Source of the DNA: Pararoseomonas baculiformis
Lineage (GTDB): Bacteria > Pseudomonadota > Alphaproteobacteria > Acetobacterales > Acetobacteraceae
Assembly (NCBI RefSeq): GCF_017813395.1
Contig: NZ_JAGIZB010000006.1
Coordinates: 1-64,000 of the forward strand
DNA length: 64,000 bases
Reading direction: 5' to 3'
Shown here: positions 43,935-52,571 of the stretch, piece by piece
Layout: every line of letters begins with the position of its first letter
Numbering within the stretch: position 1 is the first letter of the stretch
Notes under the pieces: model-generated
Databases searched by the model: none
Seen by the model: the letters and a program-made list of their open reading frames with translations, nothing else
Told to the model about the DNA's origin: nothing
Program-made: the position numbers and the translations under genes

Positions 43935-43962
43935 CGGGCGAGGCACCGCTCCGCCTCGCCCG
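43935..43962. terminator. Hairpin between convergent genes
   Basis: A 10-bp stem (43935-43944 with 43953-43962, eight-base loop) lies 10 bases after the TIGR02300 stop, in the gap to the convergent YdcF gene. No T tract is present; it may act as a bidirectional terminator. Confidence 0.5.
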
Positions 43963-44062
43963 CCATGCCGCGGCCACCCGGGGCCGCCTGTCCCGGCCGC
44001 ATAGGCGCGGTCCGGGGGCCCTTCACCACGGGGAAGGGCAAACCCCTCCCCGCGGGCATGCC

Positions 44063-44557
44063 TCACCCCTTCCGCAAGGCCCGGTGCCACACCGCCAGCA
44101 CCGCGTCATAGGGCAGCGCCGGCACCTCCCTCAGCCGCCAGCGCCACTCCGCGAATCCAGGCCCGGGCCGCGCCGCCCGCCCCTTGCCCGTCCGCAGCCC
44201 GCATAGCCGCAGCAGCATCGCGCAGCGCGGCAGGTGGTAGCCCGAGGAAACCGGGTGCACCCGCTCCACTCGCCCCCGCAGCAGCGCGGCCACGGCGCGG
44301 GCAGAGGAGAGCGTATCCACCCCCGTCGGCTCCTCCAGGATCCGCGCGGGATCGATCCCCCAGTCCCGCAGCAGCTTCGCCATCACGGCCGATTCGGCCG
44401 GCCCATGCCGCCCCACCCCGCCCGTGGGAACAAAGATCGGCGTGTCCCCCAGCATCTCCCCCAGCTCCACCGCCGCCGTCACGCGGCGGCGCATGGTCTC
44501 GCTCGGCCGCGAATCCGGCCGCACCGCCGCCCCGAAAATGACGATCGCGGAGCTCAT
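44063..44557 (-). CDS. YdcF-family protein (DUF218)
   Basis: 164 residues covering the DUF218 fold: IVIFGAAVRPDSRPS at the start, FVPTGGVG, ESAVMAKLLRDWGI, ILEEPTGVDTLSSA and VSSGYHLPRC. Related proteins bind SAM or take part in envelope/vancomycin-resistance processes (SanA, YdcF), but no single function is established. No membrane helix is seen. The start overlaps the stop of the methyltransferase gene by four bases. Confidence 0.85.
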   Translation of the reverse strand: MSSAIVIFGAAVRPDSRPSETMRRRVTAAVELGEMLGDTPIFVPTGGVGRHGPAESAVMAKLLRDWGIDPARILEEPTGVDTLSSARAVAALLRGRVERVHPVSSGYHLPRCAMLLRLCGLRTGKGRAARPGPGFAEWRWRLREVPALPYDAVLAVWHRALRKG

Positions 44558-45807
44558 GGCCCGCGCGGCGCGGTGAGAAGCAGCCGGTTCACCTTCTCCA
44601 TCGCCGCGCAGAGCGCCGCCATGTCCCGCGCCACCGCGGCCGGCGCCGCGCCGCCCTCCTCCACCGCCCGGGCCACCTCGCCCAGGCTCCGCTTCCCGTC
44701 GATCCGGGCCAGGATCGCCGCCGACAGCGGCGGCACGGGCAGGTTGATCCGCAGCCCGTCATAGGTGATCGGCAGGCTTCCGCCCCGGATCCCCCTGGCC
44801 CAGCTCGCCCCATCCCCGCCCCGCAGCAGCGGCACGGCCGAGGCATCCCCCCAGTCCGCCCGCAGCTCCGGCTCCTCCGCCCGCGCCAGATAGGCGATGT
44901 GGATGCCCATGTTCCCCGCCAGCGCCTCCGCCAGCGCCGCCCGCTCCACCAGGCCCATCCCGGCCGTCCGCGCCCGCAGCTTCGGGTCCGGCAGCAGGAA
45001 GTCCGGATCGTAGCGCACCGGCTCCACCAGGCAGGAAATCCGCATCCCGGCGTCCCGCACCAGCGCATCCAGCTGCGGCACGGTGAAGGCGACATCCCGC
45101 GGGTTCAGCAGCAGGTCATACAGGCCGGAATCCCCTCCGCCCTGCGGCAGGGGCAGGTGGTCCGAGATCCAGGGGTTCTTCCGCAGCCAGGCCGTCTCCG
45201 GCAGGTGCCGCATCACCCGCTTGGCCAGGTCCACCCGCGCCGCCGGCGCCTCCCCGGGCGGGGCGATCATCCGCAGCGCGTCCTGCAGCATGTACACGCC
45301 CGTGCGCCCATGCGGCGCATAGACCATGATCCCCATGCCGCCCCCCGGCGCCAGCACGGAGGAAAGATTCCTCAGCCCTGCCAGCGGATCGGGCAGGTGG
45401 TGCAGCACCCCGCAGCAATCCACGTAGTCGAAGCGCCCGAGATCCGGCAGGTCGAGGATCGAGCCCTCCACGAAGCGGATATTCTCCAGCCCCCGCGCCG
45501 CCGCCCGCGCCTCCGCCACCTTCCGCGCCGCGCCCGAGCGATCCAGCCACACCACCTCGCCCGGTCGCCCGGCCCAGGCCATCTGCTGCGCCAGCATGAT
45601 GGCCCCATCCCCGGTGCCGCCCCCGGCCACCAGCGCCCGCAGCGGAAGCTCCGCCGCCCGCCGTGCCCCGAAAACCCAGTGATCCACCTCCGCCAGATGC
45701 GAAGGACTCCCCACCACCAACCGCTTCGCCTCGTCCCGCGGATCGCGGGCCGGATAGGGAAGCGCCTCGTACTGGGCGGCGAGCTGGGCGTCGGTGGCGT
45801 CCGTCAT
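44554..45807 (-). CDS. Class I SAM-dependent methyltransferase
   Basis: 417 residues. The Rossmann fold carries ALVAGGGTGDGAIMLAQQ (motif I), VVWLDRS (motif II acidic residue) and FDYVDCCGVLHHLPDPLAGL (motifs post II-III). After the fold there is a separate C-terminal domain of about 150 residues that ends in a helical region (LGEVARAVEEGG, ALCAAMEKVNRLLL). The start sequence DAQLAAQYEALPYP is a shared feature of an uncharacterised alphaproteobacterial group. The target is unknown. ATG 45807 removes a non-conserved 85-residue extension. Confidence 0.85.
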   Translation of the reverse strand: MTDATDAQLAAQYEALPYPARDPRDEAKRLVVGSPSHLAEVDHWVFGARRAAELPLRALVAGGGTGDGAIMLAQQMAWAGRPGEVVWLDRSGAARKVAEARAAARGLENIRFVEGSILDLPDLGRFDYVDCCGVLHHLPDPLAGLRNLSSVLAPGGGMGIMVYAPHGRTGVYMLQDALRMIAPPGEAPAARVDLAKRVMRHLPETAWLRKNPWISDHLPLPQGGGDSGLYDLLLNPRDVAFTVPQLDALVRDAGMRISCLVEPVRYDPDFLLPDPKLRARTAGMGLVERAALAEALAGNMGIHIAYLARAEEPELRADWGDASAVPLLRGGDGASWARGIRGGSLPITYDGLRINLPVPPLSAAILARIDGKRSLGEVARAVEEGGAAPAAVARDMAALCAAMEKVNRLLLTAPRGP

Positions 45808-45901
45808 GCTCCGGGGAATAGGGGGCCGGCGCCGGAATCGGAAGATGCGCCCCGGCCCCATCCTTGCTTGTCCCAGCCCCGCCACCGCGAGGGACCAGCC
45901 C

Positions 45902-46114
45902 ATGCAGCCCGGCACCGGCCATAATGGCGGCCCACCCCTGGAAGAGGACCCCGGCGCCTCCTGGCGCCTCTTTGCCTGGCGCAAGGCGCACCGGAAGGCC
46001 TGGAAAACCCCGCCCCGCGAAATCGCCCTTCGCCGCCTCGCCCGGGCGGAGGAACTGGGCATGACCTACCGCGACTACACGCTCGAGATCATGGAGCGCG
46101 GCCGCTATCCCTGA
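45902..46114 (+). CDS. Small conserved protein with GHNGGPPL motif
   Basis: 70 residues with the N-terminal sequence GHNGGPPLEED, widely found in small alphaproteobacterial proteins of unknown function, followed by a positively charged helix (WRKAHRKAWKTPPREIALRR) and an acidic Tyr-rich end. It is divergent from the methyltransferase gene and its stop overlaps the convergent GNAT gene by ten bases. DNA or RNA binding is possible from its charge but not shown. Confidence 0.75.
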   Translation: MQPGTGHNGGPPLEEDPGASWRLFAWRKAHRKAWKTPPREIALRRLARAEELGMTYRDYTLEIMERGRYP

Positions 46115-46560
46115 TGGGCCGGGCCGTCCATCCACAGATGCAGCAGCGGATAGGGCCGCCCTTCCCCATCCGTTTCGGAACGCCCGAAGGGCCTGAAGCC
46201 CATCCTCCGGTAAAAGCCCAGGGCTTCCCCGTTCTGCTCATTCACATCCACCGTCACGGGACCCGCTTCCTCCAGCGCTTGCCCCAGCAGCAACCGCCCG
46301 ATCCCCTGCCCGTGGAAGGCGGGATCGACGAACAGCGCATCCACATGCGCCCCCGTCATGCCCATGAAGCCGAGCGGCCGGTTCCCGTCATCCGCCGCCA
46401 CCCAGAACCCGCCTCGCGGCAGGTAGTCCTCCGCCACCAGCCGCTCGATCCGGAAGAAATCCGCGGGGCTCAGGAAGCCATGCGTGGCCCGCACCGCCCC
46501 GCGCCAGATCGCCAGCAGAAAGGGCAGGTCACTCTCGCTGGAACGCCGGATCCTCGCCAT
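46105..46560 (-). CDS. GNAT-family N-acetyltransferase (YjaB-like)
   Basis: 151 residues. The acetyl-CoA site is DPAFHGQGIGRLLLGQAL, preceded by HVDALFVD and followed by VDVNEQNGEALGFYRRMGF, the usual motifs A and B. The N-terminal WRGAVRATHGFL is common in YjaB/YiiD-type acetyltransferases. The acceptor is not known. Start MARIRR at 46560. Confidence 0.88.
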   Translation of the reverse strand: MARIRRSSESDLPFLLAIWRGAVRATHGFLSPADFFRIERLVAEDYLPRGGFWVAADDGNRPLGFMGMTGAHVDALFVDPAFHGQGIGRLLLGQALEEAGPVTVDVNEQNGEALGFYRRMGFRPFGRSETDGEGRPYPLLHLWMDGPAHQG

Positions 46561-46727
46561 GCACCATCCACGCCGCATGGCCGCCCGCGGCGGGCGGCCA
46601 AGGGCAGGCCTCTAGCCCCGCCGCCCCGCCCAGGCCACCGCCTGCAACCAGCGGCATGGCCCGCCACGGAACGCCGCGACGGGCCCGGCACAACCCTTGG
46701 CCGTGCCTCCCGGTGCCGGCGCCGTCC

Positions 46728-48140
46728 TCAGCCGGTCGCCGCCAGCCCGGCCACCTCTTCCGTCGCCCGCTCCCAGAACGCCCCGGCCTGGGCTATCCGC
46801 ACCCGCAGCGTGCCGCCGGCCGCGCAAAGCCCCGCCAGGGCCGGCGCCATCTCCGCATCCCCGGTCGTCCAGCGCCGCACCGCATCGCCCCGCCGCTCAG
46901 GATGCGACCACCCCTCCGCCAGCCCCGCATGGTCCAGCGGCACGGCCGTCTCGGCGCCACCGGCCATGGCGAAGCCCAGCCCCTGCAGCTGCACGCCCAG
47001 CCAGCGCCCATCGGTCGAACCCGGAAGCGTCCCGAAAGGCCGTCCCTTGCGCGAAACCAGGCGCAGGCTCGCCACCCCCGCCGGCACGGCGAAGCGATAC
47101 ACGCCGCCCTCCTGCTCCGGCAGCACCGCGCGCCCATCCAGAAGCTGCAGCTCCGGCTCGCGCGTGCAGCGCCAGCCCAGCGCCTCGGCCCGCGCCATCA
47201 GCTTCGCCGCGATCGCCAGCAGCGCCGCATTGTCCTCGGCGCCCGGCCGAAGGAACCGCGCACAGGGCTCATAGGGAGGCAGCACCGGCGCCCCGCCCGG
47301 CCGCAGCGCCACCACCGGCGAGGACGCCGCATTGTCGAAGCTCGCCCGCCCGTCATCGTTCAGGTAGCTCTCGGCCAGCGCCCCCTCGGCCAGCACCACG
47401 TCATGGCAGCCCAGGTCGATATGCAGGTAGGTCACGGCATCCCAGGCCTCCTGCAGGATGGTGGCCCCGTTCACCAGCGTCTTCGCATGCACCAGCGCCC
47501 CGTCCAGGAACAGCGCATGCTCCGGCGAAACCACCAGGTCCCGGTGCGGCACGCCCTCGGCCAGCGCCCCGGCCCGGATGCGGATCGGCCGCACACGGTG
47601 CGGCTCCGGATGCCGCGCCACATCCACCCGCCGCCGTCCGATCCAGGCCACCGGCTTCAGCGCCGCCCCCTGCCCGGAGAAGGTCGCCACCAGATCCCCA
47701 GCGGAAAGCGCCTCCACAGGCACCTCGCCCCGCGCGGTAAGCACCCGCGTACCTAGGGCAAAGCAGGTCACGTTGATCGGACGGTCATTCTCGAAGTCGT
47801 ACTGGTTTTGCTCTTTTTCAAGATTTGGCGCACGAATCGATAAATAATAATTCCCAATCCCGGCATCGTTACTGAAAAGAACGATCCGACCATCTGAAAG
47901 CTTACCTATCACGGCGGTCTGATCAATGTCATTCGTACCGAGATAAGCCAAAGGATCCGAAAATGACGCAAGAGATATGCCGTCCACGCTGAAAGTTTCG
48001 TTAACTTGATCACCAAGTATCGCGTTTTCGGCCGTTCCGTTTGTGGTCAAGGTTGAACTAATAAGGTAGGGGTCAGATGCTTGGTATTGCCCGCCCTCAG
48101 CCAGAGACAGAAAGTAGAAAAAACTCCTGGTAAGTGCCAT
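46728..48140 (-). CDS. Hint-domain (hedgehog/intein-like) protein
   Basis: 470 residues from ATG 48140, which has AGGAGG six bases upstream. The middle carries a Hint domain beginning at VTCFALGTRVLTARGEVPVEALSAGDLVAT, with Cys as first residue, and the later VSPEHALFLDGALVHAKTLV block typical of Hint_2 (PF13403). Such proteins in Acetobacteraceae and Rhodobacteraceae are thought to be self-processing surface or extracellular proteins. The first 130 or so residues have no family match that I recognise and the DNA there is far richer in A and T than the rest. The last 150 residues may form a beta-rich binding domain. There is no classical signal peptide. Confidence 0.85.
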   Translation of the reverse strand: MALTRSFFYFLSLAEGGQYQASDPYLISSTLTTNGTAENAILGDQVNETFSVDGISLASFSDPLAYLGTNDIDQTAVIGKLSDGRIVLFSNDAGIGNYYLSIRAPNLEKEQNQYDFENDRPINVTCFALGTRVLTARGEVPVEALSAGDLVATFSGQGAALKPVAWIGRRRVDVARHPEPHRVRPIRIRAGALAEGVPHRDLVVSPEHALFLDGALVHAKTLVNGATILQEAWDAVTYLHIDLGCHDVVLAEGALAESYLNDDGRASFDNAASSPVVALRPGGAPVLPPYEPCARFLRPGAEDNAALLAIAAKLMARAEALGWRCTREPELQLLDGRAVLPEQEGGVYRFAVPAGVASLRLVSRKGRPFGTLPGSTDGRWLGVQLQGLGFAMAGGAETAVPLDHAGLAEGWSHPERRGDAVRRWTTGDAEMAPALAGLCAAGGTLRVRIAQAGAFWERATEEVAGLAATG

Positions 48141-48508
48141 CCGATCCTCCTGCAGATCCGCTGCCGTCTCAGCCCGGACCGTCTCGAATCGGGGCATCGC
48201 GTCGCATGGGACGGTAGCACCTCACATTTTCGTGATAAAGACTGTTTCGGCTCCCAACCGACCGTATCCCCGGATCCCTCCCGGAGAACGATGCCGAACC
48301 TCTTGCCGCGGGAAACATCTCGGGCGAGGCCCACCACCCCTCCGGATGCGCACCATCCGGCATGGGCATGGATGGTCCACGCCCATGCTGCACCGGATCG
48401 CAATCAGGCAACCGAAGCCGACAGATCAGATGATCGCAGCCACCCCGGGCGCCCTACGCCCGGGTACCGCCGCCGGAAAAGGCGGCGACCTCCAGGGGAC
48501 AACGCCGC
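48141..48508. other. Intergenic region between the Hint gene and hpf
   Basis: 368 bases. The right half close to hpf holds two tandem hairpins (listed separately). The middle contains an inverted repeat, GCATGGGC near 48360 with its complement GCCCATGC about 20 bases later. A short AT-richer stretch at 48220-48250 may be the promoter of the Hint gene. No coding frame is supported. Confidence 0.5.
48444..48487 (-). terminator. Tandem hairpins downstream of hpf
   Basis: Two adjacent GC-rich stems follow the hpf stop: 7 bp (48468-48474 with 48481-48487) and 8 bp (48444-48451 with 48457-48464). Neither has a T tract, apart from the TTTT within the first loop on the minus strand. They probably mark the end of the hpf transcript. 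Confidence 0.5.
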
Positions 48509-48880
48509 CTAGAACAGCCCCTCCTTCGTCGCATTCACCGGCTTGTCCTCGCGCATCACCCGCTTCTGGCGGCGCAGCTGCTTCGCCACGCGCTCCAGTG
48601 CCGAGGCGAAGGCCGTATAGGCGTTGCGCGAATGCTCCCCATGCCCGTCGAAGAACAACCCCTTCGCGGCATGAACACGCACATTGCAGCCGAACCCCGC
48701 CCCCTTCCCTCCGGGAGAGAAGGTGATCGTGATGTCCTCGGCGCCGTCGAAATACTTGGCCGAAAGACGCCGCGCCTGCTCCGTCGCATGCGTCCTCAGG
48801 GCATCGCCCACATCGGTCTGGTGACCGGAAACAATGATCCGGCCCTCGGCCTCGGTGTCTCGGATCTGCGGAGCTGCCAC
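48509..48880 (-). CDS. hpf: Ribosome hibernation promoting factor, short form
   Basis: 123 residues when started at GTG 48880, which has GGAGGGAG six bases upstream; an ATG at 48922 is possible. The HPF/RaiA fold is seen as IIVSGHQTDVGDALRTHATEQ, ITITFSPGG and VHAAKGLFFDGHGEHSRNAYTAFASALERVAKQLRR. It binds the 30S subunit and inactivates ribosomes in stationary phase. Many alphaproteobacteria carry the long form with a second dimerisation domain; here the frame stops at RMREDKPVNATKEGLF-type tail without it, and no continuation is seen in other frames. Confidence 0.88.
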   Translation of the reverse strand: MAAPQIRDTEAEGRIIVSGHQTDVGDALRTHATEQARRLSAKYFDGAEDITITFSPGGKGAGFGCNVRVHAAKGLFFDGHGEHSRNAYTAFASALERVAKQLRRQKRVMREDKPVNATKEGLF

Positions 48881-49036
48881 TTCTTTCTCCCTCCACGAAC
48901 AGGACTGGTGGAGAGGACTCAACGCATCTCAGCGCCCCGCGTTGGCGCCCCCTCCCCATCCCCCGGCAAGGAAACGCCCCGGCCATGCCGCCATGGCGGT
49001 TGAAGCGAGCCCCGCAGGAGGACTATCTGCGGGGCC

Positions 49037-49558
49037 ATGATCCGCAAGACCTTCGCCGCCCAGGGCCTCGTCCTCGCGGCCCTCTCCCTCGTCACAGCCC
49101 CGGCCCTCGCCCAGCAACGCGGCGCGCAGCCGGCCCAGGGCGGGTCCGAACGCCCGCAGCGCCTCGGTACCTTCAACGACTGGACGGCCGCCACCCACCA
49201 GGAAGGCCGCAACAAGGTCTGCTACGCCTTCACCCGCATGGAAGGCCGCCAGAACGCCCTCCTCACCATCACCCACCGCCCCCAGGGTCGGGACCAGGTC
49301 GCCCTCCAGATCGGCCGCGCCTTCCCCCGCAATGCCGAGGTGAAGGTTGAAGTCGGCACCACCGAACTCGATTTCTTCACCTCCGGCGACAACGCCTTCG
49401 CCCGCGAAGGCCGCGCCGTCGTCGCCGCCTTCAAGGCCGGCCGCGAAGCCGTCGCCAAATCCCCCGCCGCCAACAACCGCAGCACCACCGAGACCTTCTC
49501 CCTGTCCGGCTTCACCGCCGCCTACGAGGCTATCTCGCGCGAGTGCCCGGCCCGCTGA
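49037..49558 (+). CDS. Invasion-associated locus B (IalB) family protein
   Basis: 173 residues. A signal peptide (ending PALAQ near residue 26) precedes a domain with [22 protein letters not shown], the IalB signature in which a Trp follows the F.DW element, and a second conserved Cys near the C-terminus (SRECPAR). IalB proteins are periplasmic or envelope proteins of unclear role; the name comes from Bartonella. The gene ends 14 bases before rlmN on the same strand, so the two are likely cotranscribed. Confidence 0.88.
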   Translation: MIRKTFAAQGLVLAALSLVTAPALAQQRGAQPAQGGSERPQRLGTFNDWTAATHQEGRNKVCYAFTRMEGRQNALLTITHRPQGRDQVALQIGRAFPRNAEVKVEVGTTELDFFTSGDNAFAREGRAVVAAFKAGREAVAKSPAANNRSTTETFSLSGFTAAYEAISRECPAR

Positions 49559-49572
49559 GGCCCCAGAAAAAC

Positions 49573-50772
49573 ATGAACGCCCGAACCCCCATCGCCCTGG
49601 CCCCCGCCGACTCCCTCACGGAGGCCGAGCGCACCCGCATCCTCGCCAAGTCCGCCCTCTTCGCCCCCCCGGCGCAGGTGGATGAGAACGGCCGCCGCGA
49701 ACTCGTCGGCCTGTCGCGGGAAGAACTGACCCAGGCGGTGGTGGAGTTCGGCGAAAAGCCCTTCCGCGCGAAGCAGATCTGGCACTGGATCTACCACCAG
49801 GGCGTCCGCGACTTCACTTCCATGTCCAGCATCGCCAAGCCGATGCAGGCCAAGCTCGCCGAACATTTCACCATCGGCCGCCCCGGCATCACCACCGAAC
49901 AGACCAGCACCGACGGAACCCGCAAATGGCTCTTCCAGATGCGGGACAAGCAGCAGGTCGAAACCGTCTACATCCCTGAGGAAGACCGCGGCGCCGTCTG
50001 CATCTCCACCCAGGTCGGCTGCACCCTCTCCTGCCGCTTCTGCCACACCGGCACCCAGAAGCTCGTCCGCAACCTCTCGGCCGGCGAAATCATCGGGCAG
50101 TTCATGGCCGCGCGGGACAGCTACGGCGAATGGCCCACCCCGCAATCCGAAGCCCCGCGCCTGCTCTCCAACATCGTCGTCATGGGCATGGGCGAGCCCC
50201 TCTATAACTACGAAAACCTCGCCACCGCCCTGAAGATCGCCATGGACCATGAGGGCATCGCCCTCTCCCGCCGCCGCATCACCCTCTCCACCTCCGGCGT
50301 CGTGCCGATGATGGACCGCGCCGGCGCCGAGCTCGGCGTCAACCTCGCCGTCTCCCTCCACGCGGTCACGGATGAGCTGCGCGACGAAATCGTCCCGCTC
50401 AACCGCAAATACCCCATCAAGGAACTGATGGCGGCCTGCCACCGCTATCCCAGCGCCTCCAACGCCCGCCGCATCACCTTCGAATACGTGATGCTGGACG
50501 GCGTGAATGATTCGGAAGCCGAGGCCCGCGAACTCGTCCGCCTCCTCCACGGCCTCCCCGCCAAGGTGAACCTCATCCCCTTCAACCCCTGGCCGGGCTC
50601 CCCCTACGCCACCAGCAAGCGCGCCCAGATCGAACGCTTCGCCAACATCCTGAACGACGCAGGATACGCCTCCCCCGTCCGCCGCCCCCGCGGCAAGGAC
50701 ATCATGGCCGCCTGCGGCCAGCTGAAAACCGAAAGCGAACGCGCCCGCAAAGCCCCGGCCCCTGCCGCCTGA
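49573..50772 (+). CDS. rlmN: Dual-specificity 23S rRNA/tRNA adenine-C2 methyltransferase
   Basis: 399 residues. Radical SAM cysteines are Cys150, Cys154, Cys157 ([12 protein letters not shown]). The second catalytic cysteine lies near the end in [23 protein letters not shown] and the [16 protein letters not shown]-type segment ([22 protein letters not shown]) are also conserved. It methylates A2503 of 23S rRNA and A37 of some tRNAs, affecting accuracy and antibiotic response. ATG 49573 fits the family start. Confidence 0.97.
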   Translation: MNARTPIALAPADSLTEAERTRILAKSALFAPPAQVDENGRRELVGLSREELTQAVVEFGEKPFRAKQIWHWIYHQGVRDFTSMSSIAKPMQAKLAEHFTIGRPGITTEQTSTDGTRKWLFQMRDKQQVETVYIPEEDRGAVCISTQVGCTLSCRFCHTGTQKLVRNLSAGEIIGQFMAARDSYGEWPTPQSEAPRLLSNIVVMGMGEPLYNYENLATALKIAMDHEGIALSRRRITLSTSGVVPMMDRAGAELGVNLAVSLHAVTDELRDEIVPLNRKYPIKELMAACHRYPSASNARRITFEYVMLDGVNDSEAEARELVRLLHGLPAKVNLIPFNPWPGSPYATSKRAQIERFANILNDAGYASPVRRPRGKDIMAACGQLKTESERARKAPAPAA

Positions 50773-51094
50773 ACACGCAAACCCCGGGGCCACCCGCCCC
50801 GGGGCAAGGTCCGGCCAGCTACCAGCGCTCGCTCCACAGGGGCCGCATCAAGGGCGGCGTCCGCATCCAGAAAGCCAGGTCCCGGAACAGCCTCGCCAGC
50901 ATCGGCATCACGGACGTCACTCCCGCAACTTTATTCTTCGCGTCATCGAACGGTCACCGAAGCAGGAAGGTTCCAGCACGCGCACCGCCGCGCCATCGGC
51001 CGGATCATGACAAGCGCGTGGGTAATCCCCGCGCCACACCCAAACCCACCACACCCCTTCCCCGTTCGCCCCAGGCCAGAACGGACCCCATACC
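50773..51094. other. Intergenic region after rlmN
   Basis: 322 bases. It holds a hairpin next to rlmN (8-bp stem, 50782-50789 with 50797-50804) that probably ends that transcript, a possible very small gene on the minus strand (listed separately), and an AT-richer patch around 50930-50945 that could be that gene's promoter. The start of the following antiporter has no visible ribosome binding site. Confidence 0.6.
50819..50908 (-). CDS. Possible small protein of 29 residues
   Basis: ATG 50908 (or GTG 50911) opens a 29-residue frame with a hydrophobic amphipathic start (MLARLFRDLAFW) and the ending RPLWSERW. A GGGAG site lies 8 bases before the GTG. Its amino-acid content (three Trp, alternating Leu/Phe/Arg) is unlike the Ala/Arg/Pro noise of shadow frames and resembles small membrane-associated peptides. 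No relative is recognised, and frames this short can arise by chance. Confidence 0.35.
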   Translation of the reverse strand: MPMLARLFRDLAFWMRTPPLMRPLWSERW

Positions 51095-52366
51095 TTGGCC
51101 GAAACCCGCTTCGTCGCCCTCACCATTGTCGCGGTCGCCCTCCTCCTCGCCCTGGCCCGCCTGACGAAAATCCCCCCCTCCATCGCCTGGTTCTCCGGCG
51201 GCCTGGCCTCCATCCTCCTCCCGGGCCCCCTCCCCGAAATCCGGGTGGACCCCCTCATCCTCCTCGGCCTCATCCTCCCGCCCCTGCTCTACGCGGGCAT
51301 CACCAACCTCTCCCCCACCCTCCTCCAGCGCACCGCCTGGCGCGGCGTCGCCATGGGCGCGGCCTGGACCCTCGCCCTCACCGCCGCCTGCGGATACGCC
51401 GCACACCTCCTGATGCCCGGCCTGGACCCCGTCGCCTGCATGGCCATCGGCGTCGCGGCAGCGGTGGCCGAACCCCGCGTCCTCCTCGAATCCGGCCTCC
51501 ACCAACGCCTCCCCCCGGCGCTGACCGAATCCCTCTCCGCCCAGCTCGCCTCCGCCCCCCTCCTCGGCGTCTCCCTCTCCATCTTCACGGCCAAATCCGT
51601 CGGCGGCCCCTTCCCCGGCCTCGCCGCCATCGCCGAAACCCTGATCTACGACCTCACCATCGGCTGCGCCGCCGGCGTCGCCCTCGGCCTCGCCATGGCC
51701 GCCCTCCGCAAGCGGCTGGACAACCCGGCCACCGAAACCGCCCTCTCCCTCGCCACCCCCTTCGCCGCCGCCGCCCTGGGCGAAGCGGTCAGCGCCTCCC
51801 CTATCGCCCCCCTCATCGCCGCCGGCCTCACCCTCGTCTGGATCCGCTCAAGGGACGGCGCGAACATCTCCATCGCCTCGGAAGAATCCCACCGCGTCAC
51901 CAACGACCTCTGGCGCGCGCTGGACGCCCTGCTCACCGGCGCCCTCTTCTTCCTCATGGGCCGCGCCCTGCCCGAAGCCCTGGAAGGCGCCCAGTCCCTC
52001 CCCTGGGCCACCCTCGCCCTCACGGCGGCGGCGCTGATGACCCTCTGCTGGGCCATCCAGTTCACGCTCTCCTGGGCCGCCCTGGCCCACCCCAACTCAC
52101 CACCGGTCCCGTGTGAGGCCGGGGGCTGCGTCCCCTCCTGGAAGGCCGCATGCCTCATGGCCGGCGGCTCCGGCCGCAACGTCGTGGCCCTCGCCATCGC
52201 CCTCGCCCTCCCCACCACCACCCCCAGCGGAGACCCCTTTCACGCGCGGGACGCGGTGGTGGCCGTGGTCGCGCTGATGGTCGTGGCCTCGGCGGCGCTG
52301 CAATGGGTGGGGGTGCCGGGGTTGGTGCGGTGGGTCAGGCCGGGGGCTGCAGAATCTCAGGCGTAG
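51095..52366 (+). CDS. CPA1-type cation:proton antiporter
   Basis: 423 residues with about twelve membrane helices. PLILLGLILPPLLYAGITNL and AAAVAEPRVLLESG (where classical NhaP members have VSDAVAP and ALGESL), a later GEAVSASPIAPLIAAGLTL, and GSGRNVVALAIALALP match NhaP-like antiporters. A TTG at 51095 is the assumed start; the ribosome binding site is poor. The lack of the usual ND pair in the ion-binding helix weakens the inference of Na+/H+ exchange; the exchanged cation is uncertain. Two strong hairpins follow the stop. Confidence 0.8.
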   Translation: MAETRFVALTIVAVALLLALARLTKIPPSIAWFSGGLASILLPGPLPEIRVDPLILLGLILPPLLYAGITNLSPTLLQRTAWRGVAMGAAWTLALTAACGYAAHLLMPGLDPVACMAIGVAAAVAEPRVLLESGLHQRLPPALTESLSAQLASAPLLGVSLSIFTAKSVGGPFPGLAAIAETLIYDLTIGCAAGVALGLAMAALRKRLDNPATETALSLATPFAAAALGEAVSASPIAPLIAAGLTLVWIRSRDGANISIASEESHRVTNDLWRALDALLTGALFFLMGRALPEALEGAQSLPWATLALTAAALMTLCWAIQFTLSWAALAHPNSPPVPCEAGGCVPSWKAACLMAGGSGRNVVALAIALALPTTTPSGDPFHARDAVVAVVALMVVASAALQWVGVPGLVRWVRPGAAESQA

Positions 52367-52378
52367 GGAATGTGGCCC

Positions 52379-52428
52379 GCGGGAGGCGCCGCCTCCCGCA
52401 CCCTCCGCCGGGGACTTTTGGTCCCCGG
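52379..52428. terminator. Double hairpin between convergent genes
   Basis: A 9-bp stem (52379-52387 with 52391-52399) and an 8-bp stem (52408-52415 with 52421-52428, loop TTTTG) stand in tandem 13 bases after the antiporter stop. The downstream convergent gene is the AT-rich cassette. The arrangement resembles the multi-hairpin repeat in placement but not in sequence; a T tract is absent on both strands. Confidence 0.55.
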
Positions 52429-52571
52429 ACCCCTGAAATACGTGCCACAGCAGGTTTAATGCGAAAGATTTATTCTTCGCCTTTAGTTTTTGTTTGCTGG
52501 CGGGCAGCTTATCAACGCACAGTTCAACCACAGCAATCAGAATAGGTGTGTTGTTTTCTGAATTACGTCAG

